NCBI GenBank assembly: GCA_963925735.1
Contig: CAWUUH010000048.1
Coordinates: 1-27,813, forward strand
DNA from: UBA4582 sp013204195
GTDB taxonomy: Bacteria; Pseudomonadota; Gammaproteobacteria; Pseudomonadales; Azotimanducaceae
Direction: 5' to 3'
Length of the DNA: 27,813 nucleotides
Shown piece by piece: positions 7,177 to 15,696 of this stretch; positions within the stretch are counted from its first letter, which is position 1; each line of letters begins with the position of its first letter. Under the pieces are notes generated by a model. It saw only the letters and a program-made list of their open reading frames with translations. It was not told the origin of the DNA and ran no database searches. The translations under genes and the position numbers were made by a program.

Positions 7177-9846
7177 ATGGCTACGGACACAATATTGAAC
7201 GACGAGGATCCGTTAGAAACTCAGGAATGGGTTGAGGCGATACTTTCGGTTCTCGAGACCCAAGGTGCTGATCGAGCCCAATATTTATTGCAGCGCTTGT
7301 CGAGCAAAATTACAGAAACCGGCGGCCAGTTGCCCTACGCCATCAATACGCCCTACCGCAATACCATTCCCGTGGCGAATGAAGCGCGCATGCCTGGCGA
7401 CCTGTTTATGGAGCGGGGTATACGCTCACTCATTCGTTGGAACGCGATGGCGATGGTGATGCGAGCCAACTTGGGTGACAGCACATTAGGCGGCCATATC
7501 TCTAGTTTTCAATCCAGTGCGACGCTATACGATGTGGGCTTTAACTATTTTTTCCGGGCCAGAAATGCAGACCACAAGGGCGACCTGTTATATATCCAGG
7601 GTCATAGTGCGCCAGGCATCTATGCCAGGTCTTACCTTGAAGGTCGCTTGAATGAGGAGCAGCTGGATAAATTCCGCCAAGAAGTTGATGGCGATGGCTT
7701 GTCGTCGTACCCGCATCCTTGGCTGATGCCGGAGTATTGGCAATTTCCCACAGTCTCCATGGGCTTGGGTCCGCTACAGGCGATTTATCAGGCTCATGTT
7801 ATGAAATACCTGAGCCAACGTGGCTTGTCTGATGCTGGTGATCGCAAGGTCTGGTGTTTTATTGGCGATGGCGAGATGGACGAGCCAGAATCACAAGGCG
7901 CCATTGCACTGGCGGGCCGGGAAAATCTCGACAACCTGATCTTTGTGATTAATTGTAATCTCCAGCGCCTTGATGGCCCGGTGCGCGGCAATGGCAAAAT
8001 TATTCAAGAGCTCGAAGGGGTTTTTCGCGGCGCCGGCTGGAACGTTATTAAGGTGGTGTGGGGACGTCTCTGGGACCCGCTGTTGAAAAAAGACAAGTTG
8101 GGCTTGTTGCAGCAGCGAATGGACGAGGCTGTAGATGGCGAGTACCAAAATTATAAGAGCCATGATGGTGCTTATACTCGGGAGCATTTTTTCGGTAAAT
8201 ATCCTGAGCTGCTGAAAATGGTCGAAGACATGACCGATGAAGATATTTATCGCCTGAATCGTGGCGGCCATGATCCCTATAAAGTGTTCGCGGCTTACGC
8301 GGCGGCGACCAAACACAAGGGCCAGCCCACGGTGATTCTTGCCAAGACCGTCAAGGGTTACGGCTTAGGCCTCGCTGGTGAAGCGCAGAATATTTCGCAC
8401 TCGGTCAAGAAGTTGGATATCGATGCGCTGAAGAAATTTCGCGATCGGTTCGATATCCCATTGCCTGACGCTGAGTTGGAGAAGGTTCCCTACTATCGAC
8501 CGCCCGCTGACAGCGCTGAAATGCGCTATCTTCGCGGTCGGCGAGAGGCCCTTGGTGGCCCCTTGCCAAGCCGTAATCCCGAATTCGAGGCCTTGGAAGT
8601 GCCAGATTTGAAGTCGCTCGAGGCGGTGACGAAGGGTACCGGCAAGCGTGAAATTTCAACCACCATGGCCTTTGTTCGGATTCTCTCGAGCTTGATCAAA
8701 GACAAGCACATCGGCCAGCGGGTGGTGCCAATCGTGCCTGATGAAGCCCGAACTTTTGGTATGGAAGGGATGTTCCGCCAGCTGGGAATCTATTCGTCGG
8801 TGGGCCAATTGTATGAGCCCACTGACACCGGTCAGGTGATGTATTACCGAGAGTCGAAAGATGGTCAGGTGATGGAAGAGGGGATCAATGAAGGCGGCGC
8901 TTTTGCTGCCTGGTTGGCAGCGGCAACATCCTATACCAACAATGACTGTCCGCTGGTGCCGTTCTATGTCTTTTATTCCATGTTTGGCTTTCAGCGAGTG
9001 GGAGACTTGTGCTGGGCAGCCGGAGATCTGCAGGCCAGAGGTTTTCTGATCGGCGCAACCTCCGGACGAACAACCCTAAACGGCGAAGGCTTGCAGCACC
9101 AGGATGGGCACAGTCATATTTTGGCCGGCACGGTGCCTAATTGCGTCACGTACGACCCGACCTATGCCTATGAGCTGGCCGTGATTATTCAGCATGGATT
9201 GGAGGAGATGTACGTCAAAAAATTGGCCAAGTACTATTACATTACTGTCATGAATGAGAACTACGCCCAGCCTGCCATGCCGTCAGGATGCGAGGAAGGC
9301 ATTATCAAGGGTCTGTATCGGCTGCAGGGTAATATTAAAAAGACCAGCAAGAAGGCGGTACAGCTACTCGGGTCAGGTACCATCCTCAGGGAGGTCATTG
9401 CCGCCGCCGAGCTGCTCAAGCAGGAATTTGATATTGACTCAGATGTTTGGAGTGCAACCAGCTTCAATGAGCTGCGACGCGAAGGCCTGGCAACGGCGCG
9501 CTGGAATATGTTGCATCCGGAAGAGCAGCCACGCATCAGTTATGTGGAGCAGTGTTTGGGTGGGGCCAAAGGGCCGGTTATCGCATCGACGGATTATGTG
9601 AAGAGTTACGCAGATCAGATCCGTGAGTTCGTGCCTGCCCATTATTCGGTGCTGGGTACCGATGGTTTTGGGCGCAGCGATTCTCGAGAGCGGCTTCGGC
9701 ACTTCTTTGAGGTCGACCGATATTTTGTTGTAATTGCCGCCTTGAGCGCACTGGTCAATGAAAATTTGCTGCCATCCTCGGTGGTGAGTGATGCCATCAA
9801 AAAGTTCAATATCAACCCAGAAAAACCTAACCCGGCTGTTTCATAG
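7177..9846 (+). CDS. aceE: Pyruvate dehydrogenase E1 component, homodimeric type
   Basis: The 889-aa product is full length for AceE (E. coli has 887). It decarboxylates pyruvate with thiamine diphosphate and passes the acetyl group to the lipoyl groups of AceF. The thiamine-diphosphate/Mg motif is GDGEMDEPES running to FVINCNLQ (about residues 230-260). Other conserved parts are the N-terminal TPYRNTIP, GGHISSFQSSATLYDVGFNYF, HSAPGIYARSYLEGR, LAKTVKGYG, and GLQHQDGHSH in the pyrimidine-domain half. It is followed by aceF after 12 nt, so the two are co-transcribed. No pdhR regulator gene lies upstream and no lpd downstream; E3 must be encoded elsewhere. Confidence 0.97.
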   Translation: MATDTILNDEDPLETQEWVEAILSVLETQGADRAQYLLQRLSSKITETGGQLPYAINTPYRNTIPVANEARMPGDLFMERGIRSLIRWNAMAMVMRANLGDSTLGGHISSFQSSATLYDVGFNYFFRARNADHKGDLLYIQGHSAPGIYARSYLEGRLNEEQLDKFRQEVDGDGLSSYPHPWLMPEYWQFPTVSMGLGPLQAIYQAHVMKYLSQRGLSDAGDRKVWCFIGDGEMDEPESQGAIALAGRENLDNLIFVINCNLQRLDGPVRGNGKIIQELEGVFRGAGWNVIKVVWGRLWDPLLKKDKLGLLQQRMDEAVDGEYQNYKSHDGAYTREHFFGKYPELLKMVEDMTDEDIYRLNRGGHDPYKVFAAYAAATKHKGQPTVILAKTVKGYGLGLAGEAQNISHSVKKLDIDALKKFRDRFDIPLPDAELEKVPYYRPPADSAEMRYLRGRREALGGPLPSRNPEFEALEVPDLKSLEAVTKGTGKREISTTMAFVRILSSLIKDKHIGQRVVPIVPDEARTFGMEGMFRQLGIYSSVGQLYEPTDTGQVMYYRESKDGQVMEEGINEGGAFAAWLAAATSYTNNDCPLVPFYVFYSMFGFQRVGDLCWAAGDLQARGFLIGATSGRTTLNGEGLQHQDGHSHILAGTVPNCVTYDPTYAYELAVIIQHGLEEMYVKKLAKYYYITVMNENYAQPAMPSGCEEGIIKGLYRLQGNIKKTSKKAVQLLGSGTILREVIAAAELLKQEFDIDSDVWSATSFNELRREGLATARWNMLHPEEQPRISYVEQCLGGAKGPVIASTDYVKSYADQIREFVPAHYSVLGTDGFGRSDSRERLRHFFEVDRYFVVIAALSALVNENLLPSSVVSDAIKKFNINPEKPNPAVS

Positions 9847-9858
9847 GAACCCCAAGAC

Positions 9859-11664
9859 ATGACGATTCAAGTGACAGTTCCTGATGTAGGGGAGGCCGGT
9901 GAGGTCGAAGTCATCGAGGTACTGGTGGCAGTGGGTGATATCGTTCGTAAAGATGATTCGCTGGTGGTGCTTGAGTCAGACAAAGCCAGTATGGAGATTC
10001 CATCACCCTATGCGGGCAAAGTGGTTAGCATCGCCGTGAAGGAAGGCGACTCAGTCGAAGAAGGGTCGCTTATCGTAGAGTTGGACGTTGAGACGGGTAC
10101 TGCTGTCGACGCGAGTGTCGCGACGAATCTTAAGGCCGCTGCTGGATCGCCCGGTAAAAGTCCATCGGTCGAGTCGCCAGTGCCCGTGACGTCATCAGCA
10201 ACAACGGCAAAGGGTCCTGAAACATCAGCTGACGTTCCAACTGAAGCGCCTACTGAAGTGCCTACTGAAGTACCGGCGACCACACCCGACAGCAGCCAGT
10301 CGCTGGAACAGTTAGTGGTTGTGCCTGACGTAGGTGATGCCGGCGAGGTCACGGTGACTGAGTTACTGGTCAAGTTAGGAGATATGGTTGCCGCGGATGA
10401 TTCTATTCTCGTGCTTGAGTCGGATAAGGCCAGCATGGAAATTCCGTCGCCTTTTGCTGGCGAAGTGGTTGAAATACTGGTTGTAGACGGCTCTGTAGTG
10501 AGTGAGGGTGACCCCCTAATCAAGCTTCGAACCGCGCAGCATGTGCTTGCCGCAACAGTTCAGTCAGGTGACGAGCAGGCGGCAGTGCCCGTCAGTGCTG
10601 CCACTGCTGCTGGCAAGGTTGTTGATGTTGATAAGGTTGTTGAAAAGGTTGTTGAAAAGGTCGCTAACCCGGTTGGCGAGAAAGTTGGCGAGAAGGCTGT
10701 CAGGCACGCCGCTATTGTTCCAGCCGCTGAGGCGGTGAGTGACGAGAAAATACACGCCGGGCCTGCTGTTCGAAAACAGGCCCGTGAATATGGTGTGAAC
10801 CTGGCTCAATTGACCGGTTCCGGACAGAAGGGTCGAATACTCAAGGAAGACGTTCAGGCGTTCGTCAAGGGGCAGCTTCAGTCTCGAACAGGCGCTCAAG
10901 CTCAAGCCGATATCGCGACTACCGGTAACGGCATACCCCCGATTCCTCTGATCGATTTTGCTAAGTTTGGTGAGATCGAACTGCGTCCACTGTCCAGAGT
11001 CCGACGTAGCAGCGCCCGTAATCTGCATCGCAGTTGGTTGAATGTAGCCCATGTCACCCAGTTCGATGCAGCGGATATCACTGACCTTGAAGTCTTTCGT
11101 AAAGCGCAGAACCTAGAGCTAGCCAGTGCCGGTGACAAGCTGACGCCATTAGCATTTCTGATCAAGGCGTGTGTCCACGCACTGATTAAGTACCCGCAGT
11201 TTAATTCATCGATAGATGCGGATTATCAACATCTGACGCTGAAGAAATATTACAACATTGGTGTTGCCGTGGAGACCCCAGATGGCCTGGTGGTGCCGGT
11301 TGTACGAGATGCGGACAAGAAGGGGGTGGTTGAGTTGGCTCGTGAGTCAGCGCGCCTGGCCGGCCAGGCGCGGGATAAGAAGCTGCCCTTGGATGCCATG
11401 CAAGGCGCGACATTTACCATCTCGAGCCTAGGCGGTATCGGCGGAACCGCATTTACGCCCATCGTTAATGCCCCTGAGGTGGCGATTTTGGGTGTTTCCC
11501 GTGCGTCAATGGAGCCCGTTTGGGACGGTCAAGCATTTGTGCCGCGGATGCTGTTGCCCCTGTCGCTATCCTATGATCATCGGGCTATCGATGGCGCTGA
11601 AGCGGCCAGATTCACCCATTATCTGACCCAGTTATTAGGCGATATGCGCCGACTCATCCTCTAG
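9859..11664 (+). CDS. aceF: Pyruvate dehydrogenase E2, dihydrolipoamide acetyltransferase (two lipoyl domains)
   Basis: The 601-aa protein is the core of the pyruvate dehydrogenase complex. Two lipoyl domains are clear, each with LESDKASMEIPSP around the lipoylated Lys (about residues 41 and 189). A peripheral-subunit-binding domain follows (AVRKQAREYGVNLAQLTGSG near 305-325), then the catalytic acetyltransferase domain ending with SYDHRAIDGAEA, which holds the active-site His and Asp. The first linker is the usual Ala/Pro/Thr type. The second, about residues 250-285, is unusual: charged repeats VVEKVVEKV and GEKVGEK, encoded by a local 12-bp nucleotide repeat (about 10615-10700). AGGA before the ATG gives a good ribosome site. 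No terminator is obvious after the stop. Confidence 0.96.
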   Translation: MTIQVTVPDVGEAGEVEVIEVLVAVGDIVRKDDSLVVLESDKASMEIPSPYAGKVVSIAVKEGDSVEEGSLIVELDVETGTAVDASVATNLKAAAGSPGKSPSVESPVPVTSSATTAKGPETSADVPTEAPTEVPTEVPATTPDSSQSLEQLVVVPDVGDAGEVTVTELLVKLGDMVAADDSILVLESDKASMEIPSPFAGEVVEILVVDGSVVSEGDPLIKLRTAQHVLAATVQSGDEQAAVPVSAATAAGKVVDVDKVVEKVVEKVANPVGEKVGEKAVRHAAIVPAAEAVSDEKIHAGPAVRKQAREYGVNLAQLTGSGQKGRILKEDVQAFVKGQLQSRTGAQAQADIATTGNGIPPIPLIDFAKFGEIELRPLSRVRRSSARNLHRSWLNVAHVTQFDAADITDLEVFRKAQNLELASAGDKLTPLAFLIKACVHALIKYPQFNSSIDADYQHLTLKKYYNIGVAVETPDGLVVPVVRDADKKGVVELARESARLAGQARDKKLPLDAMQGATFTISSLGGIGGTAFTPIVNAPEVAILGVSRASMEPVWDGQAFVPRMLLPLSLSYDHRAIDGAEAARFTHYLTQLLGDMRRLIL

Positions 11665-11698
11665 GCTTGAGTCTTTCTTAGAAGGCTTGAGACTTTCT
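11664..11698 (+). repeat. 15-bp direct repeat at the aceF 3' end
   Basis: GGCTTGAGTCTTTCT (11664-11678) recurs as GGCTTGAGACTTTCT (11684-11698), one mismatch, at a 20-bp period. The first copy begins with the last base of the aceF stop codon, so the unit looks like a recent local duplication between two convergent genes. Confidence 0.6.
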
Positions 11699-11729
11699 GG
11701 GTGATGCTGACAGTCGGGCTCAGGCCTGT

Positions 11730-12296
11730 TTAGACGAGGTCTTTCTGCCACAGCACTTCATCGACACCCTGGCTTTTTGCCGTGTAGCGCGCGGCAACAA
11801 ACAGGTAGTCTGACAGGCGGTTAAGGTACTTCAGGCCTTCTTCGTTGATGCTCGTATCAAGCGCGAGCGTGACGATGTCGCGTTCAGCTCGACGACAGAT
11901 ACTCCGCGCCATATGAAAGGTTGCAATTAAGCGTGAACCACCGGGGAGTATGAAATTCTCCAATGGCGCCAGCTCGGCATTCAGTTCATCTAAGCGGTTC
12001 TCAATGTCAGTCACGTGTTTGGCTGCGATAATGCGAAAATCGGGAATCGACAATTCTCCACCTAGATCGAAGATTCGATGTTGACTGTAACGCAGAAATT
12101 CACCAATCGGCTGAATGCCCTCGTGTTGTTGCTCTATGATTTCTTCAATCAACAAGCCGAGTGTGCTGTTGAGTTCGTCGACGCTGCCGATCGCTTGAAT
12201 GCGAGGAGCGTTCTTTTTAATTCGATGGCCGTCGCCCAGTCCCGTTTCGCCAAGATCTCCTGTGCGCGTATAGATTTTGCTGAGGCGTTTCCCCAT
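11730..12296 (-). CDS. Cob(I)alamin adenosyltransferase, PduO type
   Basis: The 188-aa protein has the two hallmarks of PduO-type corrinoid adenosyltransferases, which move the adenosyl group of ATP to cob(I)alamin to make coenzyme B12. These are the N-terminal ATP loop YTRTGDLGETGLGDG (residues 8-22) with SVDELNSTLG, and the C-terminal LPGGSRLIATFHMARSICRRAER helix region, written here as two adjoining parts LPGGSRLIATFH and MARSICRRAER, which holds the active-site Arg and Glu. Length is typical. GGAG lies 10 nt before the ATG at 12296. It follows the degenerate GGDEF gene by 15 nt in the same direction, so the two are probably co-transcribed. The end faces the end of aceF. Confidence 0.93.
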   Translation of the reverse strand: MGKRLSKIYTRTGDLGETGLGDGHRIKKNAPRIQAIGSVDELNSTLGLLIEEIIEQQHEGIQPIGEFLRYSQHRIFDLGGELSIPDFRIIAAKHVTDIENRLDELNAELAPLENFILPGGSRLIATFHMARSICRRAERDIVTLALDTSINEEGLKYLNRLSDYLFVAARYTAKSQGVDEVLWQKDLV

Positions 12297-12311
12297 GGGT
12301 TGTTTACTCCG

Positions 12312-13265
12312 TTAGGGTGTTAGATGTTTGACTAATATTTTGTCAGATTCGAATGCGTTGTCTAAATTCTGTTGAGCGGTGCGGATAATGACCTGAATGT
12401 TCGGTGGCCCAGAGTGGGCCTCGCTGGCACAAATGCTCATGCCGATGTTGGCAGGTAAGTAACCCACGGGCGTATTGTAACTTTTCAGGTTTACCCCATC
12501 GTAAATGCGTTGGTAGCACTGGGCCGTACATTGCTCGATAGAAGGCTGGATCAGCACGAGCGCAAATCGACCTGGCTCGAAGTAAGTGACAATATCCATA
12601 GGCCTGACGAGTTGCTGGATTTTCTTCGAGACGGCAAGAATCAATTGATCAGCCATTTTTTGGTCGTAATGGGCGATGACATCCGAATAATTTTCAACAC
12701 TAACCATTAAAAAGCAGACCGCGCCGCCTCGAGATTCAATCTGTCGAACGCTATCGCTTAGGGTCTGTTCGGCAAAGCGACGGTTGCCCAGGCCCGTGAG
12801 AGGATCAATTAATTGATTTTGCTCCAAGACAGCGCAACGAGCCTGTAAATTTTGCGTCTCGATCGTTAGATCGTTGATTGTAGATGCCATCCTTGCGCCG
12901 GCCTTGATTTGCTGGGCCAGCATACGCAGTTGCTCTGGTTGGTCATCGATGGGTATAAAAGCATCAACACAAGCCTCAATACCATTCAGTACTGCGGCGT
13001 TTGGATGTTTGCCGACGATAATGATATAGCTAAAATGCTGCCTGTCTGCATTGATCTCTTGAATGGCTTCTGCGATCTCAATGTCGCTCATGTCATCGAG
13101 GGGGCTTTGTATGATGATGACGTGGGCTGGGTTTTCTTCCAGGCCCTGAAGTGCCTTCACTGCGCCCTTGTAAACCTGTTTAGTGCTACAGTCAGTGAGA
13201 GCGTCCGCAAACAGATGTTCGTCTGATTCACGGTTGAGGATAATGGCCACTGGTTGTTTTAACAT
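12312..13265 (-). CDS. Degenerate receiver-GGDEF protein, probably catalytically inactive
   Basis: The 317-aa protein begins with a receiver-like alpha/beta domain (residues 1-125), but the strand that normally ends in the phospho-acceptor Asp reads VIIIQSPLDD (49-58), with no Asp at that point. A helical linker leads to a GGDEF-fold domain with the family start DPLTGLGNRRF (154-164). The catalytic GG(D/E)EF motif is replaced by EPGRF (230-234, in YFEPGRFALVL), and the metal-binding Asp after the first strand appears as Ser/Glu (MVSVENYSDV). It should therefore neither be phosphorylated normally nor make cyclic-di-GMP; a regulatory or scaffold role is inferred. It precedes the adenosyltransferase gene by 15 nt and is divergent from yajQ. 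Confidence 0.8.
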   Translation of the reverse strand: MLKQPVAIILNRESDEHLFADALTDCSTKQVYKGAVKALQGLEENPAHVIIIQSPLDDMSDIEIAEAIQEINADRQHFSYIIIVGKHPNAAVLNGIEACVDAFIPIDDQPEQLRMLAQQIKAGARMASTINDLTIETQNLQARCAVLEQNQLIDPLTGLGNRRFAEQTLSDSVRQIESRGGAVCFLMVSVENYSDVIAHYDQKMADQLILAVSKKIQQLVRPMDIVTYFEPGRFALVLIQPSIEQCTAQCYQRIYDGVNLKSYNTPVGYLPANIGMSICASEAHSGPPNIQVIIRTAQQNLDNAFESDKILVKHLTP

Positions 13266-13343
13266 GGTTGCGACCGCTCGAATCTAATCTGATATGCTGG
13301 AAAGTAGTAGCGCCCATTGTAGATAATCTGGAGGTAAATAGAC

Positions 13344-13826
13344 ATGCCATCTTTTGACGCTGTATCGGAAGTGGATTTACAGGAAGTGAATAATGCGGCA
13401 GATCAGGCTAATCGTGAGCTTTCGACTCGATTCGATTTCAAGGGTGTTAATGCCAGATTTGAGCGCAAGGACAACGAGGTGACCATGACCGCCGAGGCTG
13501 ATATTCAGTTAGAGCAGATGTTGGACATACTCCGCTCCAAGCTGATCGCCCGTAAGGTTGATGTCAAGGTGCTGGAGGTCAAGGATCGGACCGCAAGAGG
13601 CAAATTGCTCCACCAGGTTGTCTTGGTCAAGCAGGGCATCGACATTGATCTTGCTCGAAAAATAGTCAAGCTGATCAAAGATCGAAAAATGAAGGTGCAA
13701 GCGGCGATCCAGGGTGAAAAAGTTCGAGTGACCGGCAAAAAGCGCGACGATCTGCAACAGGTGATGGCGCTATTGAGGGAGAACGAACTGGAAATGCCTC
13801 TACAATTTGATAATTTTAGAGAGTAG
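13344..13826 (+). CDS. yajQ: YajQ-family nucleotide-binding protein
   Basis: The 160-aa product is a full-length YajQ/DUF520 protein: it starts MPSFDAVSEVDLQEVNNAAD and contains STRFDFKG (29-36), DILRSKLIARKVD and GIDIDLARKIVKLIKDRKMKVQ, and ends with the conserved PLQFDNFRE. The family has two ferredoxin-like halves. In Xanthomonas and Pseudomonas, YajQ members bind cyclic-di-GMP and affect transcription; older annotation calls them UPF0234. GGAGG precedes the ATG. The gene shares a 78-bp divergent promoter region with the degenerate GGDEF gene and is followed by ampG after 26 nt, probably in one operon. Confidence 0.95.
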   Translation: MPSFDAVSEVDLQEVNNAADQANRELSTRFDFKGVNARFERKDNEVTMTAEADIQLEQMLDILRSKLIARKVDVKVLEVKDRTARGKLLHQVVLVKQGIDIDLARKIVKLIKDRKMKVQAAIQGEKVRVTGKKRDDLQQVMALLRENELEMPLQFDNFRE

Positions 13827-13852
13827 CCGAGCGACATTGCGCATGAGCTTAA

Positions 13853-15250
13853 TTGATAGTCAAGAACGTCTTCGGCGTGGATAAATCGAGTCCCCAACAA
13901 AGCCATTTCGGTGATCCGCAGCTCAGTTGGCGTGAGGTGATCTCGATCTATCGGAATCCCCGTGTGATCGCCATGGCCTTTTTGGGTTTTTCCGGCGGTC
14001 TGCCGTTTCTGCTGGTTTTTTCCACACTAAGCGCCTGGTTGCGAGAGGCCGAGGTCAGCCGATCCACCATTGGTTTTTTTGCCTGGGTCGGTATCACTTA
14101 TTCTATTAAGGTTTTTTGGGCACCGGTGGTGGATCGTCTGCGACTGCCGGTGATCGGCGCGTTGGGCCGGCGACGTTCTTGGATTCTGGTGGCCCAGGTT
14201 GGTATCGCGCTGGGATTGCTGGGCATGTCTATGATTGGTGCCCAGGATTTGCTGCTGTTGTCGTTGTTTGCCGTGCTGGTGGCATTCTCGTCGGCGACCC
14301 AGGATATTGCTATCGATGCCTATCGTATTGAGGCGGTGGCTGATCGCTATCAAGGCGCGATGTCGGCGGCTTATATTTTCGGCTATCGTGTCGCGTTGCT
14401 GGTGGCCGGTGCAGGTGCATTCTATCTGGCGGAGTATCTGGGCTGGACGCTGGCGTACCAGATGATGGCTGGGTTGATGCTGATTGGTGTGGTCACTGTG
14501 TTGTTGATCCGGGAGCCGGCGGCGAGCGGCATGCCAGAGCAGATTGCTGACGATCAGATCGTCAGGGCCTATCTGGCCAAACGCGGGTATTTGCCGCTCA
14601 GAGTCCAGCGCACCTTGACCTGGTTCCTGTCTGCTGTGGTTTTTCCCTTTGTTGACTTTTTTAAACGCAACGGGCGTTTTGGCCTAGTTGTTCTGCTTTT
14701 TATCGCGGTTTTTCGCCTGAGTGATATTGCCATGGGGATCATGGCGAATCCTTTCTATCTGGATATGGGCTACAGCAAAACGGACATCGCTAACGTGGCC
14801 AAGGTGTTTGGCTTTTTTATGACTATTGCGGGTTCGGCGCTCTGTGGTGTGCTGGTAGTCAAATGGGGCATATTGCGACCGCTGCTGGTGGGCGCGGTGG
14901 CCGTCGCTGTGACCAATTTGTTGTTTGCATTGCTGTCGACGCTTGAGCCCAGTTTGACCGGCTTGGCGATCGTGATCAGCGCGGATAATATCAGCGGCGG
15001 GTTTGCTGCCACGGCGTTTATTGCCTACCTCTCCAGTCTGACTAACCGGGCCTATACCGCCACTCAATATGCACTTTTCAGTTCCCTGATGACCTTGCCG
15101 GGCAAGTTTATCAGCGGTTTCTCCGGGGTTATCGTGGATGGCTGGGGTTACCTGCCCTTTTTCATCTTCGCCAGTGTGATCGGAATTCCGGCTATTTTAC
15201 TGGTGATGCTGCTGATTCGGCGCGATAAGGCGTCATCGGCCAGCCAGTAA
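13853..15250 (+). CDS. ampG: AmpG-type muropeptide permease (major facilitator superfamily)
   Basis: The product of up to 465 aa has about twelve membrane segments and the AmpG hallmarks: RNPRVIAMAFLGFSGGLPF, LVFSTLSAWLREAEVSRSTIG, FWAPVVDRLRLP, LGRRRSW, FSSATQDIAIDAYRIE and a C-terminal half with GFAATAFIAYLSSLTNR. AmpG brings GlcNAc-anhydroMurNAc peptides from the periplasm into the cytoplasm, where AmpD acts. The frame opens with TTG at 13853; GTG at 13877 is an alternative, and an ATG at 13843 is in another frame and stops after 13 codons. The protein is not split in this window. Orientation and spacing suggest co-transcription with yajQ. Confidence 0.88.
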   Translation: MIVKNVFGVDKSSPQQSHFGDPQLSWREVISIYRNPRVIAMAFLGFSGGLPFLLVFSTLSAWLREAEVSRSTIGFFAWVGITYSIKVFWAPVVDRLRLPVIGALGRRRSWILVAQVGIALGLLGMSMIGAQDLLLLSLFAVLVAFSSATQDIAIDAYRIEAVADRYQGAMSAAYIFGYRVALLVAGAGAFYLAEYLGWTLAYQMMAGLMLIGVVTVLLIREPAASGMPEQIADDQIVRAYLAKRGYLPLRVQRTLTWFLSAVVFPFVDFFKRNGRFGLVVLLFIAVFRLSDIAMGIMANPFYLDMGYSKTDIANVAKVFGFFMTIAGSALCGVLVVKWGILRPLLVGAVAVAVTNLLFALLSTLEPSLTGLAIVISADNISGGFAATAFIAYLSSLTNRAYTATQYALFSSLMTLPGKFISGFSGVIVDGWGYLPFFIFASVIGIPAILLVMLLIRRDKASSASQ

Positions 15251-15270
15251 ACCCACAGGACTGTCAGTCC

Positions 15271-15588
15271 CTACGGCTGCCACTGGTAAGCATGCAAGCT
15301 CACTCGGTGATTGGCAACGGCGACACCCTCGTTGGTTAAGTGCTGATATTGGCGGGTTGGATTCGGATTGGATATCTCGCCCCGGCTATTCACCACTCGA
15401 TGCCAAGGCAGACGAGTCTCCGCGGGCAGTCGAGCGAGTATGCGGCCCACAAGCCTGGCCTGTTGAGGCATACCGGCAAGGTGAGCGATTTGTCCGTAGG
15501 TGGCGACCCGTCCCGCAGGAATGCTGTTAACCAGCTGCCAGACTAGCACTTCAAGCTGTGCTGTTGGCGTCATCTGCTTGTTTGTCAC
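15271..15588 (-). CDS. Alkyltransferase-like DNA-repair protein (ATL, Cys replaced by Trp)
   Basis: The 105-aa protein consists only of the DNA-binding domain of the O6-alkylguanine-DNA methyltransferase family. VATYGQIAHLAGMPQQARLVG forms the helix-turn-helix region (shown here as VATYGQIAHLAGMP then QQARLVG), and the active-site PCHRV is PWHRV, with Trp in place of the alkyl-acceptor Cys. That is the defining feature of ATL proteins such as E. coli YbaZ. They flip and flag O6-alkylguanine for nucleotide excision repair and cannot transfer the alkyl group. The start may be GTG at 15588 or ATG at 15573; neither has a clear ribosome site. It is convergent with ampG across 20 bp that hold a GGACTG-T-CAGTCC palindrome (15258-15270). 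Confidence 0.88.
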   Translation of the reverse strand: MTNKQMTPTAQLEVLVWQLVNSIPAGRVATYGQIAHLAGMPQQARLVGRILARLPAETRLPWHRVVNSRGEISNPNPTRQYQHLTNEGVAVANHRVSLHAYQWQP

Positions 15589-15642
15589 TGTCTGAAGTTA
15601 CCTCTGCGTGACGGAAGATGAAAATATATTTGGGCTGTCGGG

Positions 15643-15670
15643 TTGACTCTCAATAATTCGCCCATATTAT
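15643..15670 (+). promoter_or_regulatory. Sigma70-type promoter of groESL
   Basis: TTGACT (15643-15648), a 16-bp spacer and TATTAT (15665-15670) form a good housekeeping promoter. The last base of the -10 box is the first base of the CIRCE operator. Confidence 0.75.
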
Positions 15671-15696
15671 TAGCACTCCAAAAGGGAGAGTGCTAA
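15670..15696 (+). promoter_or_regulatory. CIRCE element (HrcA operator)
   Basis: TTAGCACTC (15670-15678), 9 bp, GAGTGCTAA (15688-15696) matches the CIRCE consensus in both arms without mismatch. It overlaps the -10 box and start region of the groESL promoter, so HrcA bound here should block transcription until heat stress. hrcA itself is not in the window. Confidence 0.95.

Noticed and set aside
12343..13226. Frames on both strands over the GGDEF gene
   Set aside because: Shadows of the REC-GGDEF frame, which has recognisable domains throughout.
15258..15270. Bidirectional terminator between ampG and the ATL gene
   Set aside because: GGACTG-T-CAGTCC is a good palindrome but no T-run follows on either strand.
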